Source of the DNA: Acidobacteriota bacterium
GTDB taxonomy: Bacteria > Acidobacteriota > Terriglobia > Bryobacterales > Bryobacteraceae
DNA: 64,000 nucleotides
Assembly: GCA_014584705.1 (NCBI GenBank)
Contig: JACTMJ010000003.1
Coordinates: 1 to 64,000, forward strand
Reading direction: 5' to 3'
Positions 1 to 10,367 of this stretch are shown piece after piece. The notes under the pieces were generated by a model, which saw only the letters and a list, made by a program, of their open reading frames with translations, did not search any database and had not been told where the DNA came from. Every line of letters begins with the position of its first letter. Position 1 is the first letter of the stretch. The position numbers and the translations under genes are program-made.

Positions 1-1
1 C

Positions 2-1073
2 TGCGGCTTCCACACCGCCGACGCCTACGCCCGCGTCCTGCTCGACGCCATCCAGCGCGACGAATCCCTCCCCGCCGCCCTCCGCTACCGCGCCGCCAAG
101 TCGATCCTCACGCGCAAAGGCAAGGCCGACTGGCTCCCCGAACCCCTCCCCGCCGACGCCGCCCCGCTCCCGCCCTACGAAGACGAAGAGCCCGAGTCCC
201 TCCGCCCGGAATCCGTCCCCGCCCAGCTGCAAGCCACACCCGCGGACGAAGCGATCGAGGTTCCCCCGTCCGCCGCTCCCGCCCGCAAGCCGACCCTCGT
301 CAGCACCGCCGCCACTGTCGTTGCCAGCGCGAACACGCCCGCCGACCCCGTACCCCTGCGGCACGAAAACCCGGACAATCCGGACAATCCCGGGCAACCT
401 GTCCACCGCGCGAACACCATACAGAATCAGCAGGATGCCGCAACACCAGGCACCCCCGGCGACCCGCGCACATTTTTCTCCACTCCGGACAAAGCCCCCT
501 CCGCCCCGGCCACCCAGACCGCCCCGAGGGTTGAAAGCCCGCTCGAAGCCGCTCCGCCCAAACCGGCCCACCCCAGTTCCGCGACATCCAGCCCCGTCCC
601 CTCCGAACCCAGTCCCTCCGGCGCTTCCTCCGCGTTCAGCCACCCCTTGCTCAACCCGTACTTCCTGCACCGCCACGAAAGCCCCGCGGCCTTCGAAACC
701 CTGCATGAGAGCCACATCCGCACCTACGCGCCCGCTACCCCCGCCCAGGAACTTCTGGTCTTCCGCATCACCCAGAAGACCTGGCTCCTCCGCCGCCTCG
801 AAACCTGGGAGCGCGTCATCGCCGATTCCCACGTCACCCGCGTCCGCGAGCGCCACCCCAACACCCCCGCCCCCGCCACACGAAGCCGCCCTCGACCACC
901 TCGAAGCCAAGCTCTTCCGCCACCAGCAGCGCCGCGAATCCGCCCCGCACACAGCAAGACACAATCTGCTTCAAACCCCCATCACCCCCCGCCCCAATCA
1001 GCCCCAGGCCGACAAAAGCCAAAACGCCACCGCCGCGTCCACTGCAAGCTCCTTCCCCGGAGGTGTCCGGTGA
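2..1073 (+). pseudogene. 5'-truncated hypothetical protein with probable frameshift
   Basis: An open frame enters from the left edge (codons start at base 2) and encodes a short charged/helical N-terminal part, a long Pro/Ala/Ser-rich linker and a conserved-looking segment with LLRRLETWERVI (about 780-815). Around 855-880, in a C-rich tract, the good coding sense moves to another frame: the entry frame turns into an Arg/Pro-rich tail ending at 1078, while the alternative frame continues with HEAALDHLEAKLFRHQ and stops at 1073. Either a real frameshift or a sequencing error in the C tract explains this. I do not recognise a function; similar low-complexity proteins with an ETWERV-type motif occur in Solibacter-like genomes (memory, unverified). 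No start is visible because the gene begins outside the window. Confidence 0.6.
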
Positions 1074-1078
1074 CTTGA

Positions 1079-1402
1079 TCCCGGAATCGCAACCGCTCGC
1101 AATCTATTGCTTTAGGCGCAGGATCTCGAGGACATGCTGGTTGTGTGGCCGCGGGCTTGCGGCCCGAGAAACACCTTCCGTTGAACACGGGGAACTGATT
1201 CTTCCGGGGAAGTTCCGCGCGGGCGGGTTCCCGTTGGTCACGGCTCTGATCCATGGCTCTGGGATCTTTCCTTGAGGATTTGGCTTCGGGATTTTGTGGG
1301 GAGGTTGGGTTCGCTGATAATGTGGATTCGTCCTCCCGCACGGCCAGGGATTTTCCGGCCCAAGCGGGGGCGGATTCATGTAGAAATTCTCTTGGAGTTG
1401 TT
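1079..1402. other. Intergenic region, no gene seen
   Basis: About 320 bases between the truncated gene and the secreted protein. It is open in one frame, fused upstream of the next gene, but that extension lacks a good start or conserved-looking composition. No RNA gene or clear promoter was recognised. Confidence 0.5.
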
Positions 1403-4387
1403 GTGAGAGCCTTCCTTTGTGCCCTTGTTGTTTTCCTCCTGCCGATGGCGGCGCAAGAGGTGAAGTCCATGCCCGCGATCAACGAGATTGAGCTTTGGCA
1501 GCAGGTGGGCCAGCAGCCGTATGAATTCACTTGGGTCCAGCGGGAGGAGGATCCTCGCACTCTCGTGGGGTTCGAAAACCTGAAGGGCTGGAAGCTGGAA
1601 CTGCATGATGGAGCACAGGGCGAATTGCGGCGCAGCCGGGAGCAGCAGATGTGGGGCGAGCACGTCGCCAAGGTGCTCTATTCGGGTACCGGCGACGAAA
1701 GCCGAGTGGTGGCCCGGCCGCCTGAGCCGATTCCCATTCCCGGCAACTTCGATTCGATCGATCTCTGGGGCTACGGCAACCGCTGGAGCTGGGTGTCGGA
1801 CCCGACGACGCCGGCGGCCGAGGTCTCGATCCTGGTGACCGATGCGAGGGCGAAGGAACACAAGATCCAACTGACGAATATCCAGTGGAAGCAGTGGTGG
1901 CTGATCCACCGCCGGGTCCCCGCGAAAGCGCTCGCGGAGATTGTCTGGCCCGCCGCCTTTTCCGGCATTGAGATCGCCAAGGCTTCCAACAAAGACCTGC
2001 GCCCGTTCTTCTGCGACTCGCTTGTCTTCTACACCGAGGAACTGAAGCCGCTCCAGCTTAAGGCGCAGCCGAAGCGGAATCTGAAGCCGTTCCGCGGGCA
2101 GATTGTCGGGCTCAATACCGGCGAGGGAACGCTGCCGTTCCCCACCCGCGAGGAGACGATTCTTCCGGAGAATTTCGAACGCGACTACGAGGTGAGCGCC
2201 CGGCAAACGGGGGCGAACCAGTTCGAGTTTACCTACAAAGGGAAAGACGCCACCGTGATCTATGACTACAGTCCGGTCAAGGGCGTGCTGGGCGAGATCC
2301 GCGCTCGGGTGGATGGCGGCGCTCCGTTTCGCCCGATGGATGGCGGCGGGATCCGGTTCGGCGACGGCGCGGAAGGAGAAGTGGCACAGGGTGAATTGCT
2401 GAGCGCACGCCTGAACGGAAAGGCCGTGGAGGTCCGCTTCCGCATGGGCTCCCGCATGGTGGATTACCAACTCCAGCTTTGGGGGAAATCGCTGGTGCTC
2501 GACGCGTGGTGTGACGGCGGCGAAGCCGTGGAACTGCGCTTCGGCAAGGTTGCGGGCGTCACGAATCCGCGGCTGATTCGCGTTCCGTTCATTTCCTACA
2601 CGCGTGCCTCGATTCCGCGTGTGCTCCTATCAGGGAGTGCGGACAAGCCCTTGTTCACTTCCATCTGGTTCGATTGGTATCGGACGAACGCCTCCGCCCC
2701 GTTTATGCCGGACGAGCCGAAGCTGACCGGAGACAGCGCGGAGATCAACGGCGGCATGCGATATCTCGCCAGAACGGACGGGGTACGAAACAACCTATAT
2801 GAGCGCATCTTCCTCACGGTCTCTCCGAATTACGAGGAGGTGCTGCCCACCATCGCCAACCCGCCGTCGCTGCGCCAGGAGGAAGGCAAGCAGGTGCTGT
2901 GGACCGTGACGGAGCTCTCGAATTTCAAATCCGATCATCAAACCGGGAAGCGGATCCGCTCCTACGGTCTCGACAAGATCATGCAGCACAGCCACGAGGT
3001 GACGTGGCGCGACGAAGGAGACAGCAATACCCTGAAGCTGCATGCATCGCCGCAGAAGGGCGGTGATGCTGCGCTCAAGTGGTACGTCGCCGCGCAGAAC
3101 GAGATGGGCTGGCTGCAAGGGGTCTACACCAATTACACGGATTTCTGCACCGTGAACTCGAACTGGAACCCGGACCACGTGGTGCGCATGGCGGATGGCG
3201 AATGGAAGCGCGCCTGGCCGCGCAACTATTCCCTGAAGCCGTCAAAGGCGGTTGAATTCGACGAGTATTACGCGGTGCGCATTAAGGAGAAGTACGGCGT
3301 CAAGATGTCCTATACGGACGTGCACACCGCCGTCTCGCCTTGGAATTTTTGCGATTTCGACGCGCGCGTGCCGGGGGCGGGAACGCTCGCCGCCACCTTC
3401 TACGCCTACGGCCAGTTGTTGCTGAATGACCAGCGCGTGTACGGCCCCACGCAATCTGAAGCCACATACCAGTGGCTCTACGCCGGACTTACGTCGGGGA
3501 ACTATGGCTGGTCATACTCGGATCTCAACCTGCTGAAGCACCCGCTCGATGCCGCTTTCATGCTGCGCAAGATTCACCCGCTCGACGCGGAGTACGGCAT
3601 GGGATACACGCACTACTATCTCGACGGAGTCGACCCGAAATGGCGGGAGTCCCCCAAGCGGCGCGAGTACGTGGATCTGTTCCTCGCGACAACCATCGGG
3701 TACGGAAACATGGGCTGGCTGGTGCGCGAGTTTGGCATCAACGATCCCTTTGGCATTGAGGCCATGCCGCGCTCGTATTACATGATGCAGCAGCTCCAGC
3801 AGCAGTACGCCTTCGTGCGGCCAAAGACGATCGAATACGGCGCGCGCGATGGCCGGCTGATCAGTGCCAGCCAGGCGCACGCCACCGGCGAGATCGCCGA
3901 TTCCCGCATCCACGTTGTCTATGAGAACGGTACCGAGGTCTACGTGAATCGCGCGGCGTCCGGCAACTGGAACGTGAAAGACCACAAGGGAACAACCGTC
4001 GAATTGCCGCCATCGGGCTGGCTGGTCTTCAACCCCGCGAACGGCTTCTACGAAGTGTCGGGCAATCTCGGGGGTCGGCGCATCGACTATGTACGTGCTC
4101 CCGAATACGAGTTCCTGGACGGCCGCGGGAGCTTTACGGAACACGGCGGACTTGCCGCGACGGGCAGTGTAGCTCTGCGACGCAAGGCCCCGGACGTCCT
4201 CGAACTGACGGACCTCTACGGAAACGAGCGCCTCGGCTTCGCGGCCCCCGCGCGCGGAACGCTCATCGCCTACGATCCCGACGGCAAGAGCCTCGGCCCC
4301 GTCGCCACCACTTCGCCGAAGGAGGGCTGGGTGGAGTTTCAAACCCTCTCCGGCGCGCGGCGCTACGTCTACGCGCCAAAACCCTAA
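1403..4387 (+). CDS. Secreted glycosidase-like protein, family unknown (994 aa)
   Basis: I chose the GTG at 1403 because a TTGGAG-type ribosome site lies just upstream and translation then begins with a clean signal peptide (MRAFLCALVVFLLPMAAQ). The ORF is open 50 codons further upstream, but that part is not signal-like. The middle of the protein is rich in aromatic and acidic residues, as in beta-sandwich plus TIM-barrel glycosidases. The segment around D639 (MSYTDVHTA) and the segment around E686 (GPTQSEATYQWLYAGL) look like an acid/nucleophile pair in the order seen in GH101-like and related barrels. This is pattern recognition, not a family assignment. It has no operon partner: a hairpin follows at once, then a transporter on the same strand. 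Likely periplasmic or outer-surface polysaccharide breakdown. Confidence 0.6.
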   Translation: MRAFLCALVVFLLPMAAQEVKSMPAINEIELWQQVGQQPYEFTWVQREEDPRTLVGFENLKGWKLELHDGAQGELRRSREQQMWGEHVAKVLYSGTGDESRVVARPPEPIPIPGNFDSIDLWGYGNRWSWVSDPTTPAAEVSILVTDARAKEHKIQLTNIQWKQWWLIHRRVPAKALAEIVWPAAFSGIEIAKASNKDLRPFFCDSLVFYTEELKPLQLKAQPKRNLKPFRGQIVGLNTGEGTLPFPTREETILPENFERDYEVSARQTGANQFEFTYKGKDATVIYDYSPVKGVLGEIRARVDGGAPFRPMDGGGIRFGDGAEGEVAQGELLSARLNGKAVEVRFRMGSRMVDYQLQLWGKSLVLDAWCDGGEAVELRFGKVAGVTNPRLIRVPFISYTRASIPRVLLSGSADKPLFTSIWFDWYRTNASAPFMPDEPKLTGDSAEINGGMRYLARTDGVRNNLYERIFLTVSPNYEEVLPTIANPPSLRQEEGKQVLWTVTELSNFKSDHQTGKRIRSYGLDKIMQHSHEVTWRDEGDSNTLKLHASPQKGGDAALKWYVAAQNEMGWLQGVYTNYTDFCTVNSNWNPDHVVRMADGEWKRAWPRNYSLKPSKAVEFDEYYAVRIKEKYGVKMSYTDVHTAVSPWNFCDFDARVPGAGTLAATFYAYGQLLLNDQRVYGPTQSEATYQWLYAGLTSGNYGWSYSDLNLLKHPLDAAFMLRKIHPLDAEYGMGYTHYYLDGVDPKWRESPKRREYVDLFLATTIGYGNMGWLVREFGINDPFGIEAMPRSYYMMQQLQQQYAFVRPKTIEYGARDGRLISASQAHATGEIADSRIHVVYENGTEVYVNRAASGNWNVKDHKGTTVELPPSGWLVFNPANGFYEVSGNLGGRRIDYVRAPEYEFLDGRGSFTEHGGLAATGSVALRRKAPDVLELTDLYGNERLGFAAPARGTLIAYDPDGKSLGPVATTSPKEGWVEFQTLSGARRYVYAPKP

Positions 4388-4875
4388 TCCATCCAGGGCG
4401 GTCGCCCTACGCGCGACCGCCCCTACCAAATCGCCCGACCCCGGCACGCAACCCTGCCTCCGGGCCAATCCGGTTGCAAATCGGTCGGGGCTGGAACCGG
4501 GCAGGGCCTGCTCGGCGATGGACATGGTCTCCATGGAATACCGGCGCTGGCAAGGACATATCGAAGAACCCCTTCCTGCACCTCCGCCAGGATTCGTCAA
4601 ATCCCGTTCCGCGCGGGTCTTTTCCAAAACTTCAACGGTTGCGGTAGTGGGGAGCGGCGGCCCGCTGTAGAACGCCCGCGCGCCATGTTCTTTCGGGAGC
4701 GAACCGGTCGCCCGCACCGGGCGGAGCGGGATCTCTTCTCCGGCACTCCGCACTTCCAGGGAATCGCTTGGCTTTCGGCGCGGCTTTTCCTTCGTCTCCG
4801 CACCAGAAAAGCCGCCCGCTACGTCGCGCGGCCGGATCCATGATACTTGTAAAGACTTCGGTTCGTTTTGGCCGC
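4388..4875. other. Intergenic region between secreted protein and symporter
   Basis: About 490 bases. Apart from the hairpin at its left end I see no RNA gene or convincing ORF. The symporter frame is open from 4768, and its exact start inside this region is uncertain. Confidence 0.5.
4396..4422. terminator. GC-rich perfect hairpin (terminator or REP-like)
   Basis: A perfect 10-bp stem (GGGCGGTCGC / GCGACCGCCC) with a 7-base loop starts 8 bases after the stop codon at 4387. There is no T-run, so it may work as a Rho-independent-like pause, as an mRNA 3' stabiliser, or as one copy of a REP-like intergenic repeat. Confidence 0.55.
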
Positions 4876-6156
4876 ATGTCCGCACCGATGCCTTCTACTC
4901 CCGCCCTCCCTTCGCCTCCCGCGCGGCGCGCAATCCTGCGCCGGATCAGCCTCGCGCAGTGGATGCTCATCGCGGCGGCCGCGGGTGTGGCTCTCGGCTT
5001 CCTGGCGCCCGAGTTCTCGAAGAGCGCTCGCATCGTCAGCGACATTTTTCTGCGGCTGATCCGGGCCATCATTGCCCCGCTTCTCTTCGGCGTTCTGATC
5101 GGGGCCATCGGCGGTGCGGGGAGCCTGGGGAACCTCGGACGCCTGGGCTGGAAGTCCCTGCTGGTCTTTGAAGCGTTCACCACCATTGCATTGCTGCTGG
5201 GCTGGGCGGCGGGTCTCGTATTCCAGCCCGGCGTGAATCTCACCCTGCCCGTGGACGCGGCGCCGGTGGCCGAGGCCGTGAGCTTTTCGGAAGTGATTCT
5301 GAATGCGATTCCCACCAGCGTCTTTGATGCCATGGCCCGCGGAGACGTCCTGCAGATCGTCGTCTTCTGCTTCCTCTTTGGGATTGCCACCCTCTCGGCG
5401 GGGGAGAAGGCGCAGCCCCTCCAGAGCTTCGCGGATTCGGTTGCGGCAATCTCCTTCCGCTGCACCAACCTCGTCATGCTCCTGGCTCCGGCGGCGGTCT
5501 GCGCGGCGATGGCCTCCACCGTGGCATCCAGCGGCAGGGAGGCGCTGGTGGCGCTCGGGCACTATTTCCTGCTGGCCTGGGGAGCCGAGGCCTTCTTCCT
5601 GATCGTCGTGCTGGGCGGCGGAATGGCGCTATTTGGCGTCCCCCTGCGCCGCTTCTCGCACTACATGCGAGAACCCTTCGTCGTGGCCTTCGCCACCACT
5701 TCGAGCGCGGCGGCGCTCCCGCGCGCCCTCGAGAATATGGAACGGTTTGGCGTCTCGAAACGCGTGCTGGGGTTCGTCGCGTCGCTGAGCCTCAGCCTCA
5801 ACATGAATGGCAGCACCATCTATCTGGCCCTCGCCACCGTCTTTGTCGCCCAGGCCGCCCAAGTCCCCCTGAGCCTGGAGAAGCAGCTTCTCATCCTCCT
5901 CACCCTCAAGCTCACCAGCAAGGGCGTGGCGGGAATTCCGCGCGCGAATTTCGTCATCTTAACCGCGCTCTTCCAGAGCTTCGGCTTGCCCTTGGAAGGC
6001 TTGGCGATGCTGCTCGGGATCGACGCCCTCATCGACACCATCCGCACCAGCGTCAACATCGTAAGCCACTGCGCCGCCCCCGCCATCATCGCCCGCTGGG
6101 AAGGAGAACGCTTCCCCCAGGACCTCCGCCCCATCCAATCGCCCGATCTCCCCTAG
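4876..6156 (+). CDS. Dicarboxylate/amino-acid:cation symporter (DAACS, GltP/DctA-like)
   Basis: Protein of about 426 residues with the multi-pass hydrophobic pattern of the SLC1/DAACS family, which imports glutamate, aspartate or C4-dicarboxylates with Na+ or H+. Visible family hallmarks are the serine-rich re-entrant loop (FATTSSAAALP) and the substrate/cation-site motif SLNMNGSTIYLA, which corresponds to the NMDGT region. A third conserved stretch, TSKGVAGIPRANFVI, corresponds to the second hairpin. The start is uncertain: the frame is open from 4768 and ATG codons lie at 4840, 4876 and 4888. I chose 4876 because the cytoplasmic N-terminus then has a usual length. No strong ribosome site was seen. 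It stands alone and converges on the CobN-like gene. Substrate cannot be told from sequence. Confidence 0.85.
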   Translation: MSAPMPSTPALPSPPARRAILRRISLAQWMLIAAAAGVALGFLAPEFSKSARIVSDIFLRLIRAIIAPLLFGVLIGAIGGAGSLGNLGRLGWKSLLVFEAFTTIALLLGWAAGLVFQPGVNLTLPVDAAPVAEAVSFSEVILNAIPTSVFDAMARGDVLQIVVFCFLFGIATLSAGEKAQPLQSFADSVAAISFRCTNLVMLLAPAAVCAAMASTVASSGREALVALGHYFLLAWGAEAFFLIVVLGGGMALFGVPLRRFSHYMREPFVVAFATTSSAAALPRALENMERFGVSKRVLGFVASLSLSLNMNGSTIYLALATVFVAQAAQVPLSLEKQLLILLTLKLTSKGVAGIPRANFVILTALFQSFGLPLEGLAMLLGIDALIDTIRTSVNIVSHCAAPAIIARWEGERFPQDLRPIQSPDLP

Positions 6157-6375
6157 CCTCCTCGGCCGCCGAACACCCAACAACCGGCAAGCCAACAAAA
6201 GATCCGCAACCTCGCCGCGCCATCCGCCGGCACGGAGCCGTACCCAATCCCACAACGTCGGTGAAGGGAGCGGCAGCCTCACTTGCCATCCGGAGAACCC
6301 GCTCCAGGAGCTGCACCCCTCCAAGACAGGATCATCAGCCAAATTCCTCCTTATGGCCCGGCGAGTGCGGTTCTT

Positions 6376-9300
6376 TCACAACTTCCAGTCCCTGTTTTCC
6401 AGCCGCAGCGCAGTACTTTGGCCCCGAGAATAGCGGCGGCGGGAGACGCCGAGCAGGATGCCGAACGGTAGCGGCATCAGCAGTGCCGCCCAGCCGAGAG
6501 GCGTCTCCGGGGTTCTCACCCGGATATTCGCAAGCGGAATCTCGAAGATCTTCATTCCCTGGATGGAATCCGGGAAAGATGGCGGTTTCTCGAGGGGTCT
6601 ATGTTTCGCCGGCGGACTTCCGTCGGAACGAATTTCGAGATCGGCCGCCGCGGGGGAAGTAGCGTCGAACACGGTTTTCTCATAGCGCCGGAGTTCCCTG
6701 GCGGAGACTGCGTTCAATTCCCGGGCGGTGATCGCCACATGCCGAATCAGTTTCCGATTCGCGCACGCATTGGCATAACAGCTCACACCGCTGGCGTTCA
6801 CGGATTCCAGGTAGGCGCGAACCAGGTGACGCCGATCCTCAGTGCTGAACTGATAAACACCCTGGCGGTCAATTTCCATCAATCGCGCCGCCACCATCTG
6901 CCGCGCATGCGGATTCGCTTCCTTGAACCACTTCTCCAGGCCCAGGTTGTGTTTGTCATGAATGTAGATGTCCATTGTCTGTTGCCAAACCTCGGCATCC
7001 ACCTGTTCTGGCGCGGTAGCGCGGAAGCCGTAGAGATGCTCAATCTCCATGGAAATGTGCTGCGCACCGGCGTATCCGGAGGCTTTCATGGCCTCAATCC
7101 ACTTCTCGTTCCACAGGCGTGTGGCAAGTTCCCGGCTTAGGAAGCGGCCGGCCTCTTCATAGCGTTCGCCCCCGGACTTGCGGGCGTTGGCAATGAGGTA
7201 CTCAGGAGCCTTGCCCGAAGCGAGTGTAGTGGCGGCGTTCAAGCCCCCGGCGAACTGGTACGTTTCATCGCTATCGATGGCGCCGTAAAGATTGGAAGAA
7301 CGCCCGTGAATCACTATCTGGTTTTGCTTCAGTTGCTGCTTGAGCGCGCCACGGATGGCCTCACCGCGCAATTCGCCGCTGTAGGCGTAGTTCATGTTTC
7401 TGAGGTAAAGATTGGCCGGAGCGGCTGGGTCTCCATCGTCCTGGGAAGCCACCATCATGCCGCTCATGCCTACACCGAAGACTCCGGGTTGTGGGCCGAA
7501 GATCCGGGCGCGGGCGGCTTGGCGTGCTTTCTCGGGGGCTACGCCGGAGGCAAGCAGTTCCTGTTCCGCGGCGACCGTGTTCGACTGCACGACGTTGTCC
7601 TCGGGGGCCTCTCTCACCAAGCGGACTGCCTTATCGAGGAGCTCCAGTTTCTCCGGCATGCCGTCCCGAAAGAGGCCGGACATCGTGAGCACCACATCCA
7701 CCCGCGGGCGGCCAAGCTCAGAGCCAGGAATCAGGTCCACGTCGGCAACTTGTCCTCGGCCATTCCAGACCGGACGCACGCCCAGAAGCGCCAGCGCTTG
7801 CGCTTCCTGCAATCCCTGGGTTCGTCCGCTCTCGCCGTACCAGAGAACGAATGAGACTTTCTTGGGAATCCCCCTGTGCTTTCGCTTGTACTCCGCGATC
7901 AGTTCATTCGCCAACCTCTGGCCAGCGGCCCATGATGCCTTGGATGGGAAACCACGGGGATCCTGGTCGTGCATGTTGTGGCCCGTGCTCAGGGCACCAG
8001 GGCTGCGCAAGGGGTCGCCCGAAACTCGGCTTGGGATGTGCCGGGCCCGCAGCACGTCAACGAGTGCTTGGAGCTCGGCCTCCGGGGACTTCCGAAGGTT
8101 CAAGAACCACTCCCGGGCTTCCGTGAGCGCTTCGCGGCAAGGTTCACAAGCGGTTGCCGGAATGGAGCCGGCAATCAGCTGCTCGGCCCACGCCGCGGCA
8201 TTGGCCGAGAGGGTCTCCTTGGTTTGGGCGGTAGCGGCATTTTGCAGAAATGCGGTCAACGCTTCGCGGAGCGCGGTTTCGGTGGGCATGCCGCCAATGC
8301 GGTGCAAGCCCAGTGGAATCGCCTGTTCCTCCAGGTCGTGGATATACTCGCGCAGACGCTCCATGCGTTCCGCGGCGGGCTGCGTCTCGGCCAGTTCCAA
8401 CCGGGTATCGAGCTTCAGGCGCCGCGCTTCCCTCCATGCCCTGAGAGCGTGTTCATTGGCGACCTCAGGTGCGGAGTCCGCCGTGGCCCGGAAATTCTCA
8501 ATCGAGTCCCTGAGCTCCTGGTAGTCCTTCGGAGTTCCGCTGGAGGCAAGCATTGGCGTCAGGTGGCTGATGACCGTGGCGTTGGAGCGGCGCTTGGCTT
8601 GCAGGAACTCGCCGCCTCCATCCACAAGGTAGTAGTAGGCATGGGGCAGGTCTCCTACCAGGGCGGATCCCGGGTCGGATTCCTGTTGCGCGACATCCTT
8701 GCCGGGCAGCCACTCGAGCGTGCCGTGGCGGCCGAAATGCACCAGCGCATCGGCTCGCCAGTAGTTTCGGTAATAGAGGTAGGCGGCAATGTATGAGTGA
8801 GGTGGAGGCGTATTTCGATCGTGCGTGGATGCATCCGCTTTCGCGATGTCCCCGCGCAGCGGTTGGGGCGCTAGTAACAGATTGCCCAACCGGATGCCTG
8901 GCATCACGAAATAGCGCTGGCCATCGCGCTCCACGGTCATCAGGCGCGATTTCCCCGCGGAGCCCCAGACGGCGGTAACCTCCTTTTGAAACGCTTCGGG
9001 CAAGTTGTGGAACCACTCGTTGTACAAAGCCATTGAAAGCAGGGACGCATGCCCGCTTTGGACTAGAGCCTCCAGTTCCCCGGGGGCATACTCACCCACG
9101 TTGCGACCGCTTAGCAGAAGCAGGCGCTTCAGTTGTTCTTCGTTTGGCAAGTCCCCGCCGGTGACATAGCCTTCCTGCCGCAGCCGCTCCACGACGTTCC
9201 TCAGACTGGGAATCAGATCGAGATAGCTTGCACCCAGCGTGGCCTTGCCCGGAGGATTGTTGTAGTAGATGAGCGCCAGGCGTTTCCGTTCATTGGGGAG

Positions 9301-10365
9301 CCTGCGAAGGTTCACCCAGCGGTCCGCGCGCGCGGCGGCCAGTTGAATCTGCCCGGGAATTGGACGCAGTTTGCCGCCTTCGGCTTTCGGCGCGGATGCC
9401 GCAATCAGAATGGGTTCGGAAACGCCGCTGCGTTCCGCGTTGCCAACCTGAATCGGGAGGCGGCCGGGGGGAAGTCCGCTTTCGCCGGAACGCCATTCGG
9501 CTTCCGTGGCGCTAGTCGTCATGAGGTTCATCGCATGGAGCTGATACTTCTCAAGAAAGCGGGCGTTCTCCGTGCTGGGCATCACCGGGTCCACCAGCAG
9601 AAGGGTGTCGATGGCGGCCCGGCTATCCATGGTGAGCAAAGGCTCCACGGAGGCAAGCGGCCAGCCAAACGCGGGCACGGGAACAAGGCCTCGCCGTTCG
9701 AGCGCGGCGATCAGCGCATCAACGGTGGCGGTTTCTCCCCTGGCGATAAAGGATCGAAAGAACATCAAACCAACGCGAGGTTGATCGGCACGCTCCGGGA
9801 AGCTGCTCCGGTACCAGGCCAGGTAGTCCGTCAGGGACGAGAATGGCTTCTCCGCCGAGGGGTGGTAGATCCCCGTGGCCGCGGATTCCTTTAAGGCGGG
9901 CGGTTGGATAGCGGGCTGTCCGCCCGCTCCGTTGTGCATGACGGCCAGAAAGCCAATCATGTTCTCAGCGCCACCCTCGTTGTGATAACGAGGAGCGTCG
10001 GCCAGGCGGGGGCTGGCTGGCACGCGCCAGTTCGCCTGTACCAATTGCGGCATTGTACAGGTGAAAGCAGCCCCGCGTTTCTCCATCTCACGAACCGTGT
10101 TCGTACATGCCGCCATGCCTGGCGACCAATATCCGCCTTCCACGAAGACGGCTCGCGCCCTGGATAGTGCCTGGCAATCAACGTCGTGGTCCGCCAGAAT
10201 CAGCGACAGCCGTCCTGGACCATAGCGCTGCGTAAACGCCTCGAGCGCTTCCCGGTAGATTTCGGGGTGCGTTGTGATGACCGCTACTTCAACCGGCGCC
10301 TGCGCAACGAGGGATGCGGCGCCAAACAAGCTCAACAGAAGCACTAATATTTCCCGGAATCTCAT
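6376..10365 (-). CDS. Membrane-anchored, exported CobN-like chelatase (HmuS-like)
   Basis: A 1329-residue member of the CobN/BchH/HmuS class I chelatase family. Recognisable CobN signatures include SELGRPRVDVVLTMSGLFRD, HGRSSNLYGAID and the C-terminal CYANACANRKLIRHV region. Unlike cytoplasmic cobaltochelatase CobN, it has an N-terminal signal peptide (MRFREILVLLLSLFGAASLVAQ) and a single hydrophobic anchor near the C-terminus (about 1290-1309, followed by RRRYSRG). The catalytic body is therefore predicted in the periplasm, fixed to the inner membrane by its C-terminus. This is the architecture I associate with Bacteroidota HmuS, reported to remove metal from haem (memory). It starts 2 bases after the stop of the TonB-dependent receptor, so the two are co-translated. 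No CobS/CobT or ChlI/ChlD partner is in the window. Reaction (metal removal or insertion) and tetrapyrrole are inference. Confidence 0.85.
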   Translation of the reverse strand: MRFREILVLLLSLFGAASLVAQAPVEVAVITTHPEIYREALEAFTQRYGPGRLSLILADHDVDCQALSRARAVFVEGGYWSPGMAACTNTVREMEKRGAAFTCTMPQLVQANWRVPASPRLADAPRYHNEGGAENMIGFLAVMHNGAGGQPAIQPPALKESAATGIYHPSAEKPFSSLTDYLAWYRSSFPERADQPRVGLMFFRSFIARGETATVDALIAALERRGLVPVPAFGWPLASVEPLLTMDSRAAIDTLLLVDPVMPSTENARFLEKYQLHAMNLMTTSATEAEWRSGESGLPPGRLPIQVGNAERSGVSEPILIAASAPKAEGGKLRPIPGQIQLAAARADRWVNLRRLPNERKRLALIYYNNPPGKATLGASYLDLIPSLRNVVERLRQEGYVTGGDLPNEEQLKRLLLLSGRNVGEYAPGELEALVQSGHASLLSMALYNEWFHNLPEAFQKEVTAVWGSAGKSRLMTVERDGQRYFVMPGIRLGNLLLAPQPLRGDIAKADASTHDRNTPPPHSYIAAYLYYRNYWRADALVHFGRHGTLEWLPGKDVAQQESDPGSALVGDLPHAYYYLVDGGGEFLQAKRRSNATVISHLTPMLASSGTPKDYQELRDSIENFRATADSAPEVANEHALRAWREARRLKLDTRLELAETQPAAERMERLREYIHDLEEQAIPLGLHRIGGMPTETALREALTAFLQNAATAQTKETLSANAAAWAEQLIAGSIPATACEPCREALTEAREWFLNLRKSPEAELQALVDVLRARHIPSRVSGDPLRSPGALSTGHNMHDQDPRGFPSKASWAAGQRLANELIAEYKRKHRGIPKKVSFVLWYGESGRTQGLQEAQALALLGVRPVWNGRGQVADVDLIPGSELGRPRVDVVLTMSGLFRDGMPEKLELLDKAVRLVREAPEDNVVQSNTVAAEQELLASGVAPEKARQAARARIFGPQPGVFGVGMSGMMVASQDDGDPAAPANLYLRNMNYAYSGELRGEAIRGALKQQLKQNQIVIHGRSSNLYGAIDSDETYQFAGGLNAATTLASGKAPEYLIANARKSGGERYEEAGRFLSRELATRLWNEKWIEAMKASGYAGAQHISMEIEHLYGFRATAPEQVDAEVWQQTMDIYIHDKHNLGLEKWFKEANPHARQMVAARLMEIDRQGVYQFSTEDRRHLVRAYLESVNASGVSCYANACANRKLIRHVAITARELNAVSARELRRYEKTVFDATSPAAADLEIRSDGSPPAKHRPLEKPPSFPDSIQGMKIFEIPLANIRVRTPETPLGWAALLMPLPFGILLGVSRRRYSRGQSTALRLENRDWKL

Positions 10366-10367
10366 GG

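Noticed and set aside
3512..4885. A 457-residue reverse open frame opposite the glycosidase-like gene
   Set aside because: Antisense shadow of the secreted protein and its downstream region; no start signal or domain.
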